From a virus: DNA of 20,910 bases. The stretch lies in the IMG/VR virus record IMGVR_UViG_3300017917_000447, positions 1 through 20,910 of that record; one strand, given 5' to 3'. Under the pieces are notes generated by a model that saw only the letters and a list, made by a program, of their open reading frames with translations, did not search any database and had not been told where the DNA came from. Positions 12,510-19,033 of this stretch are shown in pieces. The position numbers were made by a program, and so were the translations under genes. Numbering within the stretch: the stretch's first letter is position 1; every line of letters begins with the position of its first letter.

Positions 12510-12848
12510 ATGGCACAAAGAGGAAGACCAAAAAAACAAAAAGAAGAATTAACAGTAATTCGTCCAGAAGTTGATTACACTAAACTGTTGAAACAACGTG
12601 AACAAGAACAACAGATTCAGTTGGAAGCATTATATAAACAACTAGCTAAGATTAAACAAAAAGTAGATTTAGCACTCACTCATGTAGGATTTATGGATGA
12701 CTGTGAATCACTTAGTCATGCTTCATTTAGAGCAGGTAGAGCTTATGGTCCATTAGATGAAGCTAATGATAAGCTTGAAGAAATCTTAGAAGATATTTAT
12801 AGTAAGAATGATGTAGATCATTGGGATGATGTTTATAATGAAAATTAA
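12510..12848 (+). CDS. AT-hook-containing coiled-coil protein (112 aa)
   Basis: The N-terminus MAQRGRPKKQKEE is a canonical AT-hook (RGRPKK), which binds the minor groove of AT-rich DNA. Residues about 22-55 form a charged coiled coil (LLKQREQEQQIQLEALYKQ). The C-terminus is acidic (EEILEDIYSKNDVDHWDD). Such a layout fits a small DNA-binding dimer or a nucleoid-type factor. It sits in an operon with the upstream gene and a membrane microprotein 2 bases downstream. Confidence 0.7.
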   Translation: MAQRGRPKKQKEELTVIRPEVDYTKLLKQREQEQQIQLEALYKQLAKIKQKVDLALTHVGFMDDCESLSHASFRAGRAYGPLDEANDKLEEILEDIYSKNDVDHWDDVYNEN

Positions 12849-12850
12849 TT

Positions 12851-12946
12851 ATGGAAAAAATAGCTGGTATAGTAATACTGTTTGTAATTGCAGTTTCTAT
12901 TTATGGATTAATAGATGTTATTAAACAACTAAATAAATTAAAATGA
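12851..12946 (+). CDS. Single-span membrane microprotein (31 aa)
   Basis: ATG at 12851; TGA at 12944-12946 overlaps the next ATG as ATGA. The peptide is one hydrophobic helix (IAGIVILFVIAVSIYGLI, residues 4-21) after MEK, then a basic tail VIKQLNKLK. The position 2 bases after one gene and with a 4-base overlap to the next strongly supports translation. Function unknown. Confidence 0.65.
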   Translation: MEKIAGIVILFVIAVSIYGLIDVIKQLNKLK

Positions 12947-13203
12947 AAAAATCTAAAAGACTTATCCTTGGAGAAGGAGAAGGTAGAGATGCTAACGGTG
13001 ATATAAAAAAGCATGTATTAGATAGTACAGCTGAAATAGAATATGAAATAGATGACAATGGCATTACATTTATGCTAAAGTCTATGGGTATTCTTACACA
13101 TGACGAACATGCTAAAATGATGTTTGAAAAAGGTAGATATAGAAGCTACAATCAAGTAGAATTTAATCCATTTGATCAAACTATTTCAAGAGTATTTGAC
13201 TAA
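12943..13203 (+). CDS. Small hypothetical protein (86 aa)
   Basis: Begins MKKSKRLILGEGEGRDANG; beta-rich with EIEYEIDDNGITFMLKSMG and ends with EFNPFDQTISRVFD. No motif recognised. It ends the operon that started with the deoxyribosyltransferase-like region; structured interval D follows directly. Confidence 0.6.
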   Translation: MKKSKRLILGEGEGRDANGDIKKHVLDSTAEIEYEIDDNGITFMLKSMGILTHDEHAKMMFEKGRYRSYNQVEFNPFDQTISRVFD

Positions 13204-13368
13204 ACGAAAATCCCAGAATGCCTATAATTCCCTTGTACCCTTGCCTCAGGGTTGGGTTAGACATAGGTTACTTGACTTTGTTTGGCACCTATTAACTGGG
13301 AGTTTGTTATTGCAGCATAAAGTAACCAGGGGGGTCGAGCTGTACCAGAACAGCTAATTTTTATTATT
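13204..13368 (+). ncRNA. Structured leader/intergenic RNA D before the helicase gene
   Basis: GGTTACTT (13266-13273) pairs with AAGTAACC (13320-13327); CCTAT (13219-13223) can pair with ATAGG (13263-13267) and CCCAG (13212-13216) with CTGGG (13296-13300), suggesting a branched or pseudoknotted RNA. It ends with hairpin AGCTGT/ACAGCT (13338-13355) and AATTTTTATT, a terminator-like element 13 bases before the helicase start. Base composition is less AT-rich than the flanking genes. It could be a small RNA, or a leader with attenuation of the helicase gene. Confidence 0.45.
13338..13365 (+). terminator. Terminator or attenuator hairpin before helicase
   Basis: Perfect 6-bp stem AGCTGT/ACAGCT with a 6-base loop and a T-rich tail. 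It is short, so termination may be partial or regulated. Confidence 0.45.
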
Positions 13369-14472
13369 ATGACCAAAAGAGAACAAGTCCAGAAAGATGC
13401 TCTGGACATAGCATTAAACCATAAACGTTGTGGACTAGGCATCAGCATGGGAGTTGGTAAAACTCTTATAGGTCTTAGATATATAGATCATTGTCGGGGG
13501 TTAGAAAAGAAAGTAAGGGTGCTAGTAGTAGCACCCAAGCTTTCTATCTTTGACTCATGGAGAAATGATGCTACAACGTTTAATATAAACATGGAGAACG
13601 TAGAGTTTACAACCTACCTCTCAATAAATAAGAAAGATCCAAATAATTATGATGTAGTGGTCCTGGATGAGTGTCATAATTTATTAAGTAGTCACGTTGG
13701 TTTTCTTGGACATTTTAACGGAAGAATTTTAGGATTGACAGGTACACCTCCCAGATATGGTAATTCTGAGAAAGGTAGAATGGTTAATGAGTATTGTCCC
13801 GTTAAGTTCACGTACATCACTGACAGTGCTGTGGAAGATGACATACTGAACGATTATAGAATAATGGTTCATAGGATGCCGCTTTCTACAGTGAATAATA
13901 TACCAGTAAAACTCAAGGACAAAACTTTCTATACATCAGAAAAGAAAAACTATGATTATTGGACTTCCCGTATAATGCAAGCTACTACTAAGAAGCAAGA
14001 ACAGATTGCTTCTATTATGCGTATGAAAGCTTTAATGGGATTCCAAACAAAGGAAACTTATGCAAAACAACTTTTCTCTGAAATAGAAGACAAATGTATT
14101 TTATTTTGTAACACCCAAGAACAAGCTGATAAGATGTGCGTTCATTCCTATCATTCTAATAATCCAGACTCAGAAGAAAATCTTCAAGAGTTTAAGAAAG
14201 GAAATATTAGTAAGTTAAGTTGTGTACTACAGCTTAATGAAGGTATAAATATTCCTGACTTAAGAGCAGGTATTATTATGCATTCTTATGGGAATGAACG
14301 TAAATCTAATCAGCGTATTGGTAGACTTCTTAGATTAAATCCTACAGAAACAGCTATTATACATATTTTGTGTTATGGTAACACTGTAGATGATCGTTGG
14401 GTGATAGAAGCCCTTAAAGATCTAGACGCAACTAAGATTAAATATTTTGATGCCAATGATACTAGTAGGTAA
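13369..14472 (+). CDS. SF2 DNA helicase/translocase
   Basis: 367 residues with helicase motifs in order: Walker A SMGVGKT (26-32), Ia-like VVAPKLS (about 53-59), Walker B DECH (100-103), motif III TGTP (124-127), motif IV-like CILFCNT (about 243-249), motif V QLNEGINIPD (about 288-297) and motif VI QRIGRLLR (315-322). This fits the ResIII/DEAD-like SF2 class used by phages for replication, recombination or repair (UvsW- and SNF2-related). It is compact, without extra domains. A structured leader lies upstream and the next gene overlaps its 3' end, so helicase and NinB-like protein are probably co-expressed. Confidence 0.92.
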   Translation: MTKREQVQKDALDIALNHKRCGLGISMGVGKTLIGLRYIDHCRGLEKKVRVLVVAPKLSIFDSWRNDATTFNINMENVEFTTYLSINKKDPNNYDVVVLDECHNLLSSHVGFLGHFNGRILGLTGTPPRYGNSEKGRMVNEYCPVKFTYITDSAVEDDILNDYRIMVHRMPLSTVNNIPVKLKDKTFYTSEKKNYDYWTSRIMQATTKKQEQIASIMRMKALMGFQTKETYAKQLFSEIEDKCILFCNTQEQADKMCVHSYHSNNPDSEENLQEFKKGNISKLSCVLQLNEGINIPDLRAGIIMHSYGNERKSNQRIGRLLRLNPTETAIIHILCYGNTVDDRWVIEALKDLDATKIKYFDANDTSR

Positions 14473-14845
14473 ATATAAAAAAGAAAGAGGACTTCTTAAA
14501 CCAACCACTATATCTAGTATGAAACAATACGAAGAGTTTGTTTCTAATATACCAGATGGAAGTTTGGTAGAGTTCTTTTATGAATTACAACATGATGATG
14601 GTACACTTCCTCAGCTAGCAAAACTTCATGCTATGATCAAACAGTTAGCCACCCATATAGGTGAAACTGCTGAAAACATGAAGCTGCTAGTTAAAGATAG
14701 AGCTGGGCTCTGTATTGCAAGGGAAGTAAGTGGTAAAGAATATTTCTTAGCTAAGTCTTTTGCAGAATGTTCTAAAGAAGAACTATCTCTAGCTATTCAG
14801 GCTGCTTTAGAGATTGGTCAAGAAGTGAATCTATATCTTTACTAA
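14456..14845 (+). CDS. NinB-like recombination protein, tentative (129 aa)
   Basis: Segments SLVEFFYELQHDDGTLPQLAK and LHAMIKQLATHIGETAENMKL recall the NinB/YbcN recombination fold, where a beta strand precedes a helix pair that binds single-stranded DNA; the match is only by eye. I chose ATG 14456; ATG 14450 and TTG 14447 are also in frame and would add two or three residues. The start overlaps the helicase by 17 bases. The 3' end overlaps, tail to tail, the reversed gene at 14793-15134 by 53 bases. Confidence 0.6.
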   Translation: MILVGKYKKERGLLKPTTISSMKQYEEFVSNIPDGSLVEFFYELQHDDGTLPQLAKLHAMIKQLATHIGETAENMKLLVKDRAGLCIAREVSGKEYFLAKSFAECSKEELSLAIQAALEIGQEVNLYLY

Positions 14846-15134
14846 CTTCTTTTTCATACTCATCAAAATCTTTCTCATAAGTAAATCCTTGTTTTTCAGC
14901 TTCTTCTTGAATAGTCTTAAGAAGTAAAGTTAATGTAGTTATATCATTCATCCAATCTTCTTGAAACATTTCATTTGGCTTTAATGAAGCCGCTAATTCT
15001 TGATATTTTTTTATATCTTCTTCTGTTAGCTTTTTTGAAATATTATAAATAACAAAATTTAATTTTTCAATAAATGCTGAACCAATTTGAATATTAATCT
15101 TAGCGTCTTTTTTAATCATTTTTATTTTATCCAT
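14793..15134 (-). CDS. Reversed-strand hypothetical protein (113 aa)
   Basis: The protein begins MDKIKMIKKDAKINIQIGS, contains FIEKLNFVIYNISKKLTEEDI and EMFQEDWMNDITTLTLLLK, and ends with an acidic helix. The pattern (short strand INIQIG, then helices with a conserved tryptophan) fits small phage proteins I recall without function. It is the only minus-strand gene within the plus-strand block. Its start is 21 bases from the start of the uracil-DNA glycosylase, back to back, with a small palindrome between them, and its end overlaps the NinB-like gene. Translation is supported by composition and by the lack of another gene there. Confidence 0.7.
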   Translation of the reverse strand: MDKIKMIKKDAKINIQIGSAFIEKLNFVIYNISKKLTEEDIKKYQELAASLKPNEMFQEDWMNDITTLTLLLKTIQEEAEKQGFTYEKDFDEYEKEVSKDIDSLLDQSLKQPE

Positions 15135-15136
15135 GG

Positions 15137-15150
15137 TGTAAATTTTTACA
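15137..15150. promoter_or_regulatory. Palindrome between two divergent starts
   Basis: TGTAAA (15137-15142) and TTTACA (15145-15150) form an inverted repeat with a 2-base gap, centred between the start codons of the reversed gene (15134) and the glycosylase (15156). The space is too short for two full promoters, so promoters must overlap the coding starts or lie further away; an operator is possible. Confidence 0.35.
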
Positions 15151-15155
15151 AATAT

Positions 15156-15872
15156 ATGACAGGAGCAATCAATTTAGAAGAAATTAAAGAAAAACTTATA
15201 GAAAAGCTACAGCCTTCTGGTTGGGCTTCAAAGCTTAGAGGTTTTATACAGAGTTCAGACTTTGATAAAATTTTAGAAGTGTTGTATAAACTAAGAGAAG
15301 ATGGTAAAAGATTTACGCCTCCTCTTAAGAATGTCTTTAGAGCATTTGAAGAATGTCCTGTAAACAAAGTGAGAGTTATTATTATAGGACAAGATCCTTA
15401 TCCCCATTTTGGTGTAGCAGATGGTTTGGCGTTTAGTTGTGCTAACACAGGTAAGCCTCAACCTAGTTTAACTAAAATCTTTGAGGCTGTAGAACATACG
15501 GTGTATGATAACTATCCCACTCATCAAGATCCAGATCTAACGAGATGGGCTAACCAAGGAGTGCTACTTCTTAACTCAGCTCTTACATGTGAGATAGATA
15601 AGGTAGGGTCTCATTACAATGTATGGAAAGAATTCATAGCATATGTAATGGATATCCTAAACTTTACAGACTCAGGATTGATCTTTGTACTCATGGGTAA
15701 ACAAGCTCAAGAGTTGGAAGGACTAATAGGAGAACATCATCACATTATAAAAACTACACATCCTGCTTATGCTAGTTATACTAAGCAACCATGGGACTGT
15801 GAGAATATGTTCAACGCTTGCAATACTATTATAGAAGGTCAAAATGGAAAAGAATTTAGAATAGTTTGGTAG
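15156..15872 (+). CDS. ung: Uracil-DNA glycosylase, family 1-like
   Basis: 238 residues from ATG 15156; the frame is open upstream, but those codons would cover the divergent spacer. It removes uracil from DNA by cleaving the N-glycosidic bond. The active site motif GQDPYP (78-83) carries the catalytic Asp and the Tyr that excludes thymine; the usual sixth residue in bacterial Ung is His. The second motif LLLNSALT (137-144) is conserved and supplies the Asn that binds uracil. The third motif reads HPAYASY (H202 on) where Ung has HPSPLS, so the catalytic His is kept but the intercalating Leu is absent. That pattern suggests a divergent phage branch, similar to the glycosylases reported in crAss-like phages. 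Confidence 0.88.
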   Translation: MTGAINLEEIKEKLIEKLQPSGWASKLRGFIQSSDFDKILEVLYKLREDGKRFTPPLKNVFRAFEECPVNKVRVIIIGQDPYPHFGVADGLAFSCANTGKPQPSLTKIFEAVEHTVYDNYPTHQDPDLTRWANQGVLLLNSALTCEIDKVGSHYNVWKEFIAYVMDILNFTDSGLIFVLMGKQAQELEGLIGEHHHIIKTTHPAYASYTKQPWDCENMFNACNTIIEGQNGKEFRIVW

Positions 15873-15926
15873 TTTAAGTAGTTATTTGTATATTATAGTA
15901 TATAGTAAACTACATACCCAAATATT

Positions 15927-16658
15927 ATGAAAGTAAGAATTTATACACTAACAGACCCAAGGACTAACATTGTAATGTATGTTGGTAGAACAATCTTAAG
16001 ACTTTGCAATAGACTATCTAGTCATGTTCATTGTGCAAAACATAATAAAACACCTAGAGATCTTTGGTTTAAAGAACTTTTAGATTTAGGACTAAAACCT
16101 ATTATTGCATGTATAGAAGAAGTAATACCTGATAATTGGGAAGAAAGAGAAAAGTATTGGATTGCTTATTATAAAAAGATTAATCCAAACTTATGTAATC
16201 TTGCTATTGGTGGAGGAGGACCATTAGGTCATAAACCACAACCAGATGTTATTTTATCTATGTCCAAAATTCATTCTAAACCAGTGTATCAATTAACTTA
16301 TGATTATAATATTATAAAACTCCATGATTCTTGTAAACAAGCATCTAAAGAAGTTAGTTGTGCTGATACTTGTATTAGTACAGCAGCTAGAAGTAAAGGT
16401 TTAAAGTCAGCAGCAGGTTTTGTTTGGATATATTTATCTGATTATGATGAATGGCTAAAAAATAAAAATTCAGATAAATATGTTATAGATTATTCTTATT
16501 TAAATTCTAAAGTATCTCAATATGATAAAAATGGAAACTTTATAAAAGAATGGTCTTCTCAAGCAGAAGCTGCTAAAAGTTTAAACATTAGAAGAGAGGG
16601 TATAACCAGAGCAAAATGTGGTGATAGACCTTCATATAAAGGATTTATATGGAAATAA
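15927..16658 (+). CDS. GIY-YIG homing-type endonuclease with NUMOD1-like repeats
   Basis: 243 residues. The N-terminal nuclease module has IYTL (5-8) and YVG (18-20) as the GIY and YIG strands, the catalytic Arg in NRLSSHVH (about residue 29) and a conserved Glu in the helix NWEEREKYWIAYYKK. Two NUMOD1-like DNA-binding repeats follow: VYQLTYDYNIIKLHDSCKQA (about 118 on) and VSQYDKNGNFIKEWSSQAEA, each ending in a GF-I/V-W motif. Such free-standing genes spread by cutting a site in a related genome. It lies 8 bases before the next gene, with a stem TAGTTTA/TAAACTA in its leader near 15872-15914. Confidence 0.88.
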   Translation: MKVRIYTLTDPRTNIVMYVGRTILRLCNRLSSHVHCAKHNKTPRDLWFKELLDLGLKPIIACIEEVIPDNWEEREKYWIAYYKKINPNLCNLAIGGGGPLGHKPQPDVILSMSKIHSKPVYQLTYDYNIIKLHDSCKQASKEVSCADTCISTAARSKGLKSAAGFVWIYLSDYDEWLKNKNSDKYVIDYSYLNSKVSQYDKNGNFIKEWSSQAEAAKSLNIRREGITRAKCGDRPSYKGFIWK

Positions 16659-16666
16659 ACAAAACT

Positions 16667-17248
16667 ATGACTAACTATTATTTTACATTTGGACAAGAAC
16701 ATAGACTTTCTGATGGTTATCCTATGAGAGATCATTGGGTAAAAGTAGAAGCAGTAGACTATGGATCTGCTAGAAAAACATTTATGGAAGAGTTTGCAAC
16801 ACCATGGTTAGAAAGACCATTAGGTTGGGCTTTTCAATATGATGAAGCAGGTTTTAAATCAGAATATTTTCCTAAGGGAGAATATAAATTTATTAAACAA
16901 CAAAACCCCTTTAACATGGCAGTAAATAAAGTAGACTTGACAGTAAGTCAATTAATCAATGACCTGAACTCAGGTTTAACATGGCTTAAGAAAGATGATC
17001 TTGGCTATGGAAGTATAGAAATTAAATATGGTGCTAACCCCAATCAGATTGCAGCTATTAGAAAGCACCCTGCTCTTAAAGATGCAGAGACTAGTATTAC
17101 AATCTTTAACATTATAGATGATACCAAAACCCAACAATCAACAGCTACCAAATCAAACACTCCTGTGGAACAACCAGCCGTATCTATGGTCGGTGAGAGA
17201 ACAACAGTGGATTCAACTGAAGCAGCAGACATCTTTGCCAGTCTTTAA
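16667..17248 (+). CDS. Two-part fusion protein of unknown function (193 aa)
   Basis: I chose ATG 16667 (an in-frame ATG at 16649 would lie inside the nuclease gene). Part one (residues 1-83, YYFTFGQEHRLSDGYPMRD, PLGWAFQYDEAGF) resembles small uncharacterised phage proteins. Part two starts at Met 84 (base 16916, MAVNKVDLTVSQLINDLNSG) with IEIKYGANPNQIAAIRKHP and an acidic, T/S-rich tail. The DNA before Met 84 (AACAAAACCCCTTTAAC) looks like an untranslated leader now read as protein (KQQNPFN). The same sign is seen in the next gene. Part two could also be made separately from the internal ATG. Confidence 0.65.
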   Translation: MTNYYFTFGQEHRLSDGYPMRDHWVKVEAVDYGSARKTFMEEFATPWLERPLGWAFQYDEAGFKSEYFPKGEYKFIKQQNPFNMAVNKVDLTVSQLINDLNSGLTWLKKDDLGYGSIEIKYGANPNQIAAIRKHPALKDAETSITIFNIIDDTKTQQSTATKSNTPVEQPAVSMVGERTTVDSTEAADIFASL

Positions 17249-17270
17249 TGACCCTCTTAATATTAGAAAA

Positions 17271-18917
17271 ATGAGACCAAGTCCTACAGAAAGTGCTACA
17301 TGGTATATGCCAGGTACATTTAAACAAGGTAATGATGGTAACTGGTACACAGTAAGTATAAGTAATTCAGGTGTACATAGATGGATACAAGCTCCTATTG
17401 GACCAGCTACATATATATCACATGAAGTATTTTCTACTAAACATCCATCCTTTGGACAAGCATCAGCTATATTACCAAACAGTCTATATGCTACTATGGG
17501 CAGTACTAGACAACCTCCTATCCAATATAAATTTAATGTAGGAGATATAGTAAAAGTGATAACATCTGGCTCTGGTTGTGCACCAGAAGAAATAGATATG
17601 GAGGTAACTATTATAGAAAGAGGTGACTATTCTTATGATCCAGGATATAAAGTTTATCCAGCTATAGGAAACACTAGAAGTGGTAGCTATAATGGATTTA
17701 TAGGAGAAGAATCATTTCAATTAGTAACACCATCATTATACGCAACAACACAACCAACAATAACAAAAAAACCCCTTAAAATGGCTAAGTCAACTAAGAC
17801 TATTACAAAAAAGACTACTCAAGAAGTACGTCAGATTGAAACTTCTTTGATTAACAAGGAAGAAGTATTTAAGATGCTAGCATTAGCAGAAGCTACAGGA
17901 TTACCACTGTTACTAGTGGGTGAGCCAGGTGTAGCTAAGACCAAAACTATTATAGAATATGCCAAAGCTTGGCTGAACAAAGACGGAAAGATGTCTGCAG
18001 AAGACTTTGCTAACAAGATGTACATTCTAGAGACTGATGAGGGTACTAAAGCATCAGAGATTAAAGGTATGCCTGATCTACAAACATTGTTTACAGAAAA
18101 TAAGTATAACCTTAACACACCTATTGCAGATGCAGATATTGTTATTATCAATGAGGTGGACAAGGCTAGCTCAGCTATCCGTAATGCAATGTTGGGTGTA
18201 ATGAACGAGAAGTTCCTCTTCAACGGTAAGCATAAGATTCCATGTAAGTGGAAGCTGTTCATTGCTACTTGTAATGAAATTCCTAAAGACGAACAAGACT
18301 CTCCGTTCTGGGACAGGTTTATGTTGAAGATGACTGTTAACCGTGTATCTGCAGGTGAAATGGCTAAGTATTATGAGAAGGGTGCACGTAACTATCGTGA
18401 GAAGTTTGCTATTGGTATTCCAAACAAAGCAGAGATTGCTGCTGTAGAGATTCCAGTTAAGAAGCTAGAGAAATATCTTGAAGTGGGTTATACTAAAAGC
18501 TCAGATAGAACATTGACTTTCGTACCAGGACTAGCCAAAGCTGTTAGTTATATATGGGATATCTCTGTAGATAAAGCTCTTGTAAAGACAGCTCAGATTA
18601 TGATTGATCAAAACGCAGCTTCTAACCTACAGAATAAATTAATGTCTGCAGAAGTTAAGGCTGTTATGAGCAAGGTGGAGATGTTACATTCTCATAGCAC
18701 TAGTGAACAACTAGAACTGGCTGTAGCAGAGATTGAAAGTCTCATCAATGCTTATACTAGCAGAGGTGTTCTTGACGAAGGTCAAGTGGAAGAGATAGAA
18801 ATGTCTATGCAGTATATCATTTCTAGTCATCCTGCTCGTAAAGAATACATGTCTGCAGAAGAGTTTGATAATATGCTAGAAGATGCAGCACCAATGGATG
18901 CTAGCAACCCTTTCTAA
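17271..18917 (+). CDS. MoxR/RavA-like AAA+ ATPase with N-terminal SH3-like extension
   Basis: 548 residues from ATG 17271 (an ATG at 17118 would overlap the previous gene by 131 bases). Residues 1-170 are an extra region with beta-rich YKFNVGDIVKVITSGSG and DPGYKVYPAIGNTRSG, like a small SH3-type barrel. The AAA+ part starts at Met 171 (base 17781) and has Walker A GEPGVAKT (217-224), Walker B VIINE with Asn 294 and Glu 295, sensor 1 Asn 335 in ATCNE, and an arginine-finger candidate Arg 349 in WDRF. The stretch ASSAIRNAMLGVMNEKFLF matches the MoxR/RavA lid. MoxR ATPases work as chaperones with a VWA partner, which follows after a small ORF. Asn in place of the Walker B Asp is unusual. Confidence 0.88.
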   Translation: MRPSPTESATWYMPGTFKQGNDGNWYTVSISNSGVHRWIQAPIGPATYISHEVFSTKHPSFGQASAILPNSLYATMGSTRQPPIQYKFNVGDIVKVITSGSGCAPEEIDMEVTIIERGDYSYDPGYKVYPAIGNTRSGSYNGFIGEESFQLVTPSLYATTQPTITKKPLKMAKSTKTITKKTTQEVRQIETSLINKEEVFKMLALAEATGLPLLLVGEPGVAKTKTIIEYAKAWLNKDGKMSAEDFANKMYILETDEGTKASEIKGMPDLQTLFTENKYNLNTPIADADIVIINEVDKASSAIRNAMLGVMNEKFLFNGKHKIPCKWKLFIATCNEIPKDEQDSPFWDRFMLKMTVNRVSAGEMAKYYEKGARNYREKFAIGIPNKAEIAAVEIPVKKLEKYLEVGYTKSSDRTLTFVPGLAKAVSYIWDISVDKALVKTAQIMIDQNAASNLQNKLMSAEVKAVMSKVEMLHSHSTSEQLELAVAEIESLINAYTSRGVLDEGQVEEIEMSMQYIISSHPARKEYMSAEEFDNMLEDAAPMDASNPF

Positions 18918-18937
18918 ATAGAGATTTTCTTAAGCCG

Positions 18938-19033
18938 ATGGACCCAGGGGGACTAGATCTCCCTGGTGTTTCATTGGAAGATCTCGTAAAGGCTGCTCAA
19001 ATTAAAACAGATACAGATGGCAAAACAGTATAA
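18938..19033 (+). CDS. Small ORF between AAA+ and VWA genes (31 aa)
   Basis: ATG at 18938, TAA at 19031-19033; peptide MDPGGLDLPGVSLEDLVKAA then QIKTDTDGKTV. It starts 20 bases after the AAA+ gene and overlaps the VWA gene start at 19017 by 17 bases. The composition is that of a small amphipathic helix with a flexible ends, and the overlap suggests translational coupling. The early part also forms a DNA/RNA hairpin (CCAGGG/CCCTGG), so the frame could be incidental. Confidence 0.4.
   Translation: MDPGGLDLPGVSLEDLVKAAQIKTDTDGKTV

Noticed and set aside
13172-13357. Open frame of 61 codons across interval D
   Set aside because: It overlaps the preceding gene and reads through the interval's helices; its composition (Trp, His and Leu clusters) is unlike the window's genes. 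The interval is better explained as structured RNA.
15087-15155. Upstream start for the glycosylase
   Set aside because: The extra codons run through the start of the reversed gene and the palindrome; ATG 15156 gives a normal family 1 length.
17118-17270. Upstream start for the AAA+ gene
   Set aside because: It would overlap the preceding gene by 131 bases and encodes a glutamine-rich shadow of that gene's C-terminus. ATG 17271 lies 22 bases after the previous stop.
17831-18262. Long minus-strand frame of 143 codons inside the AAA+ gene
   Set aside because: It is antisense to the conserved Walker A and B region and has low-complexity composition typical of shadow frames.
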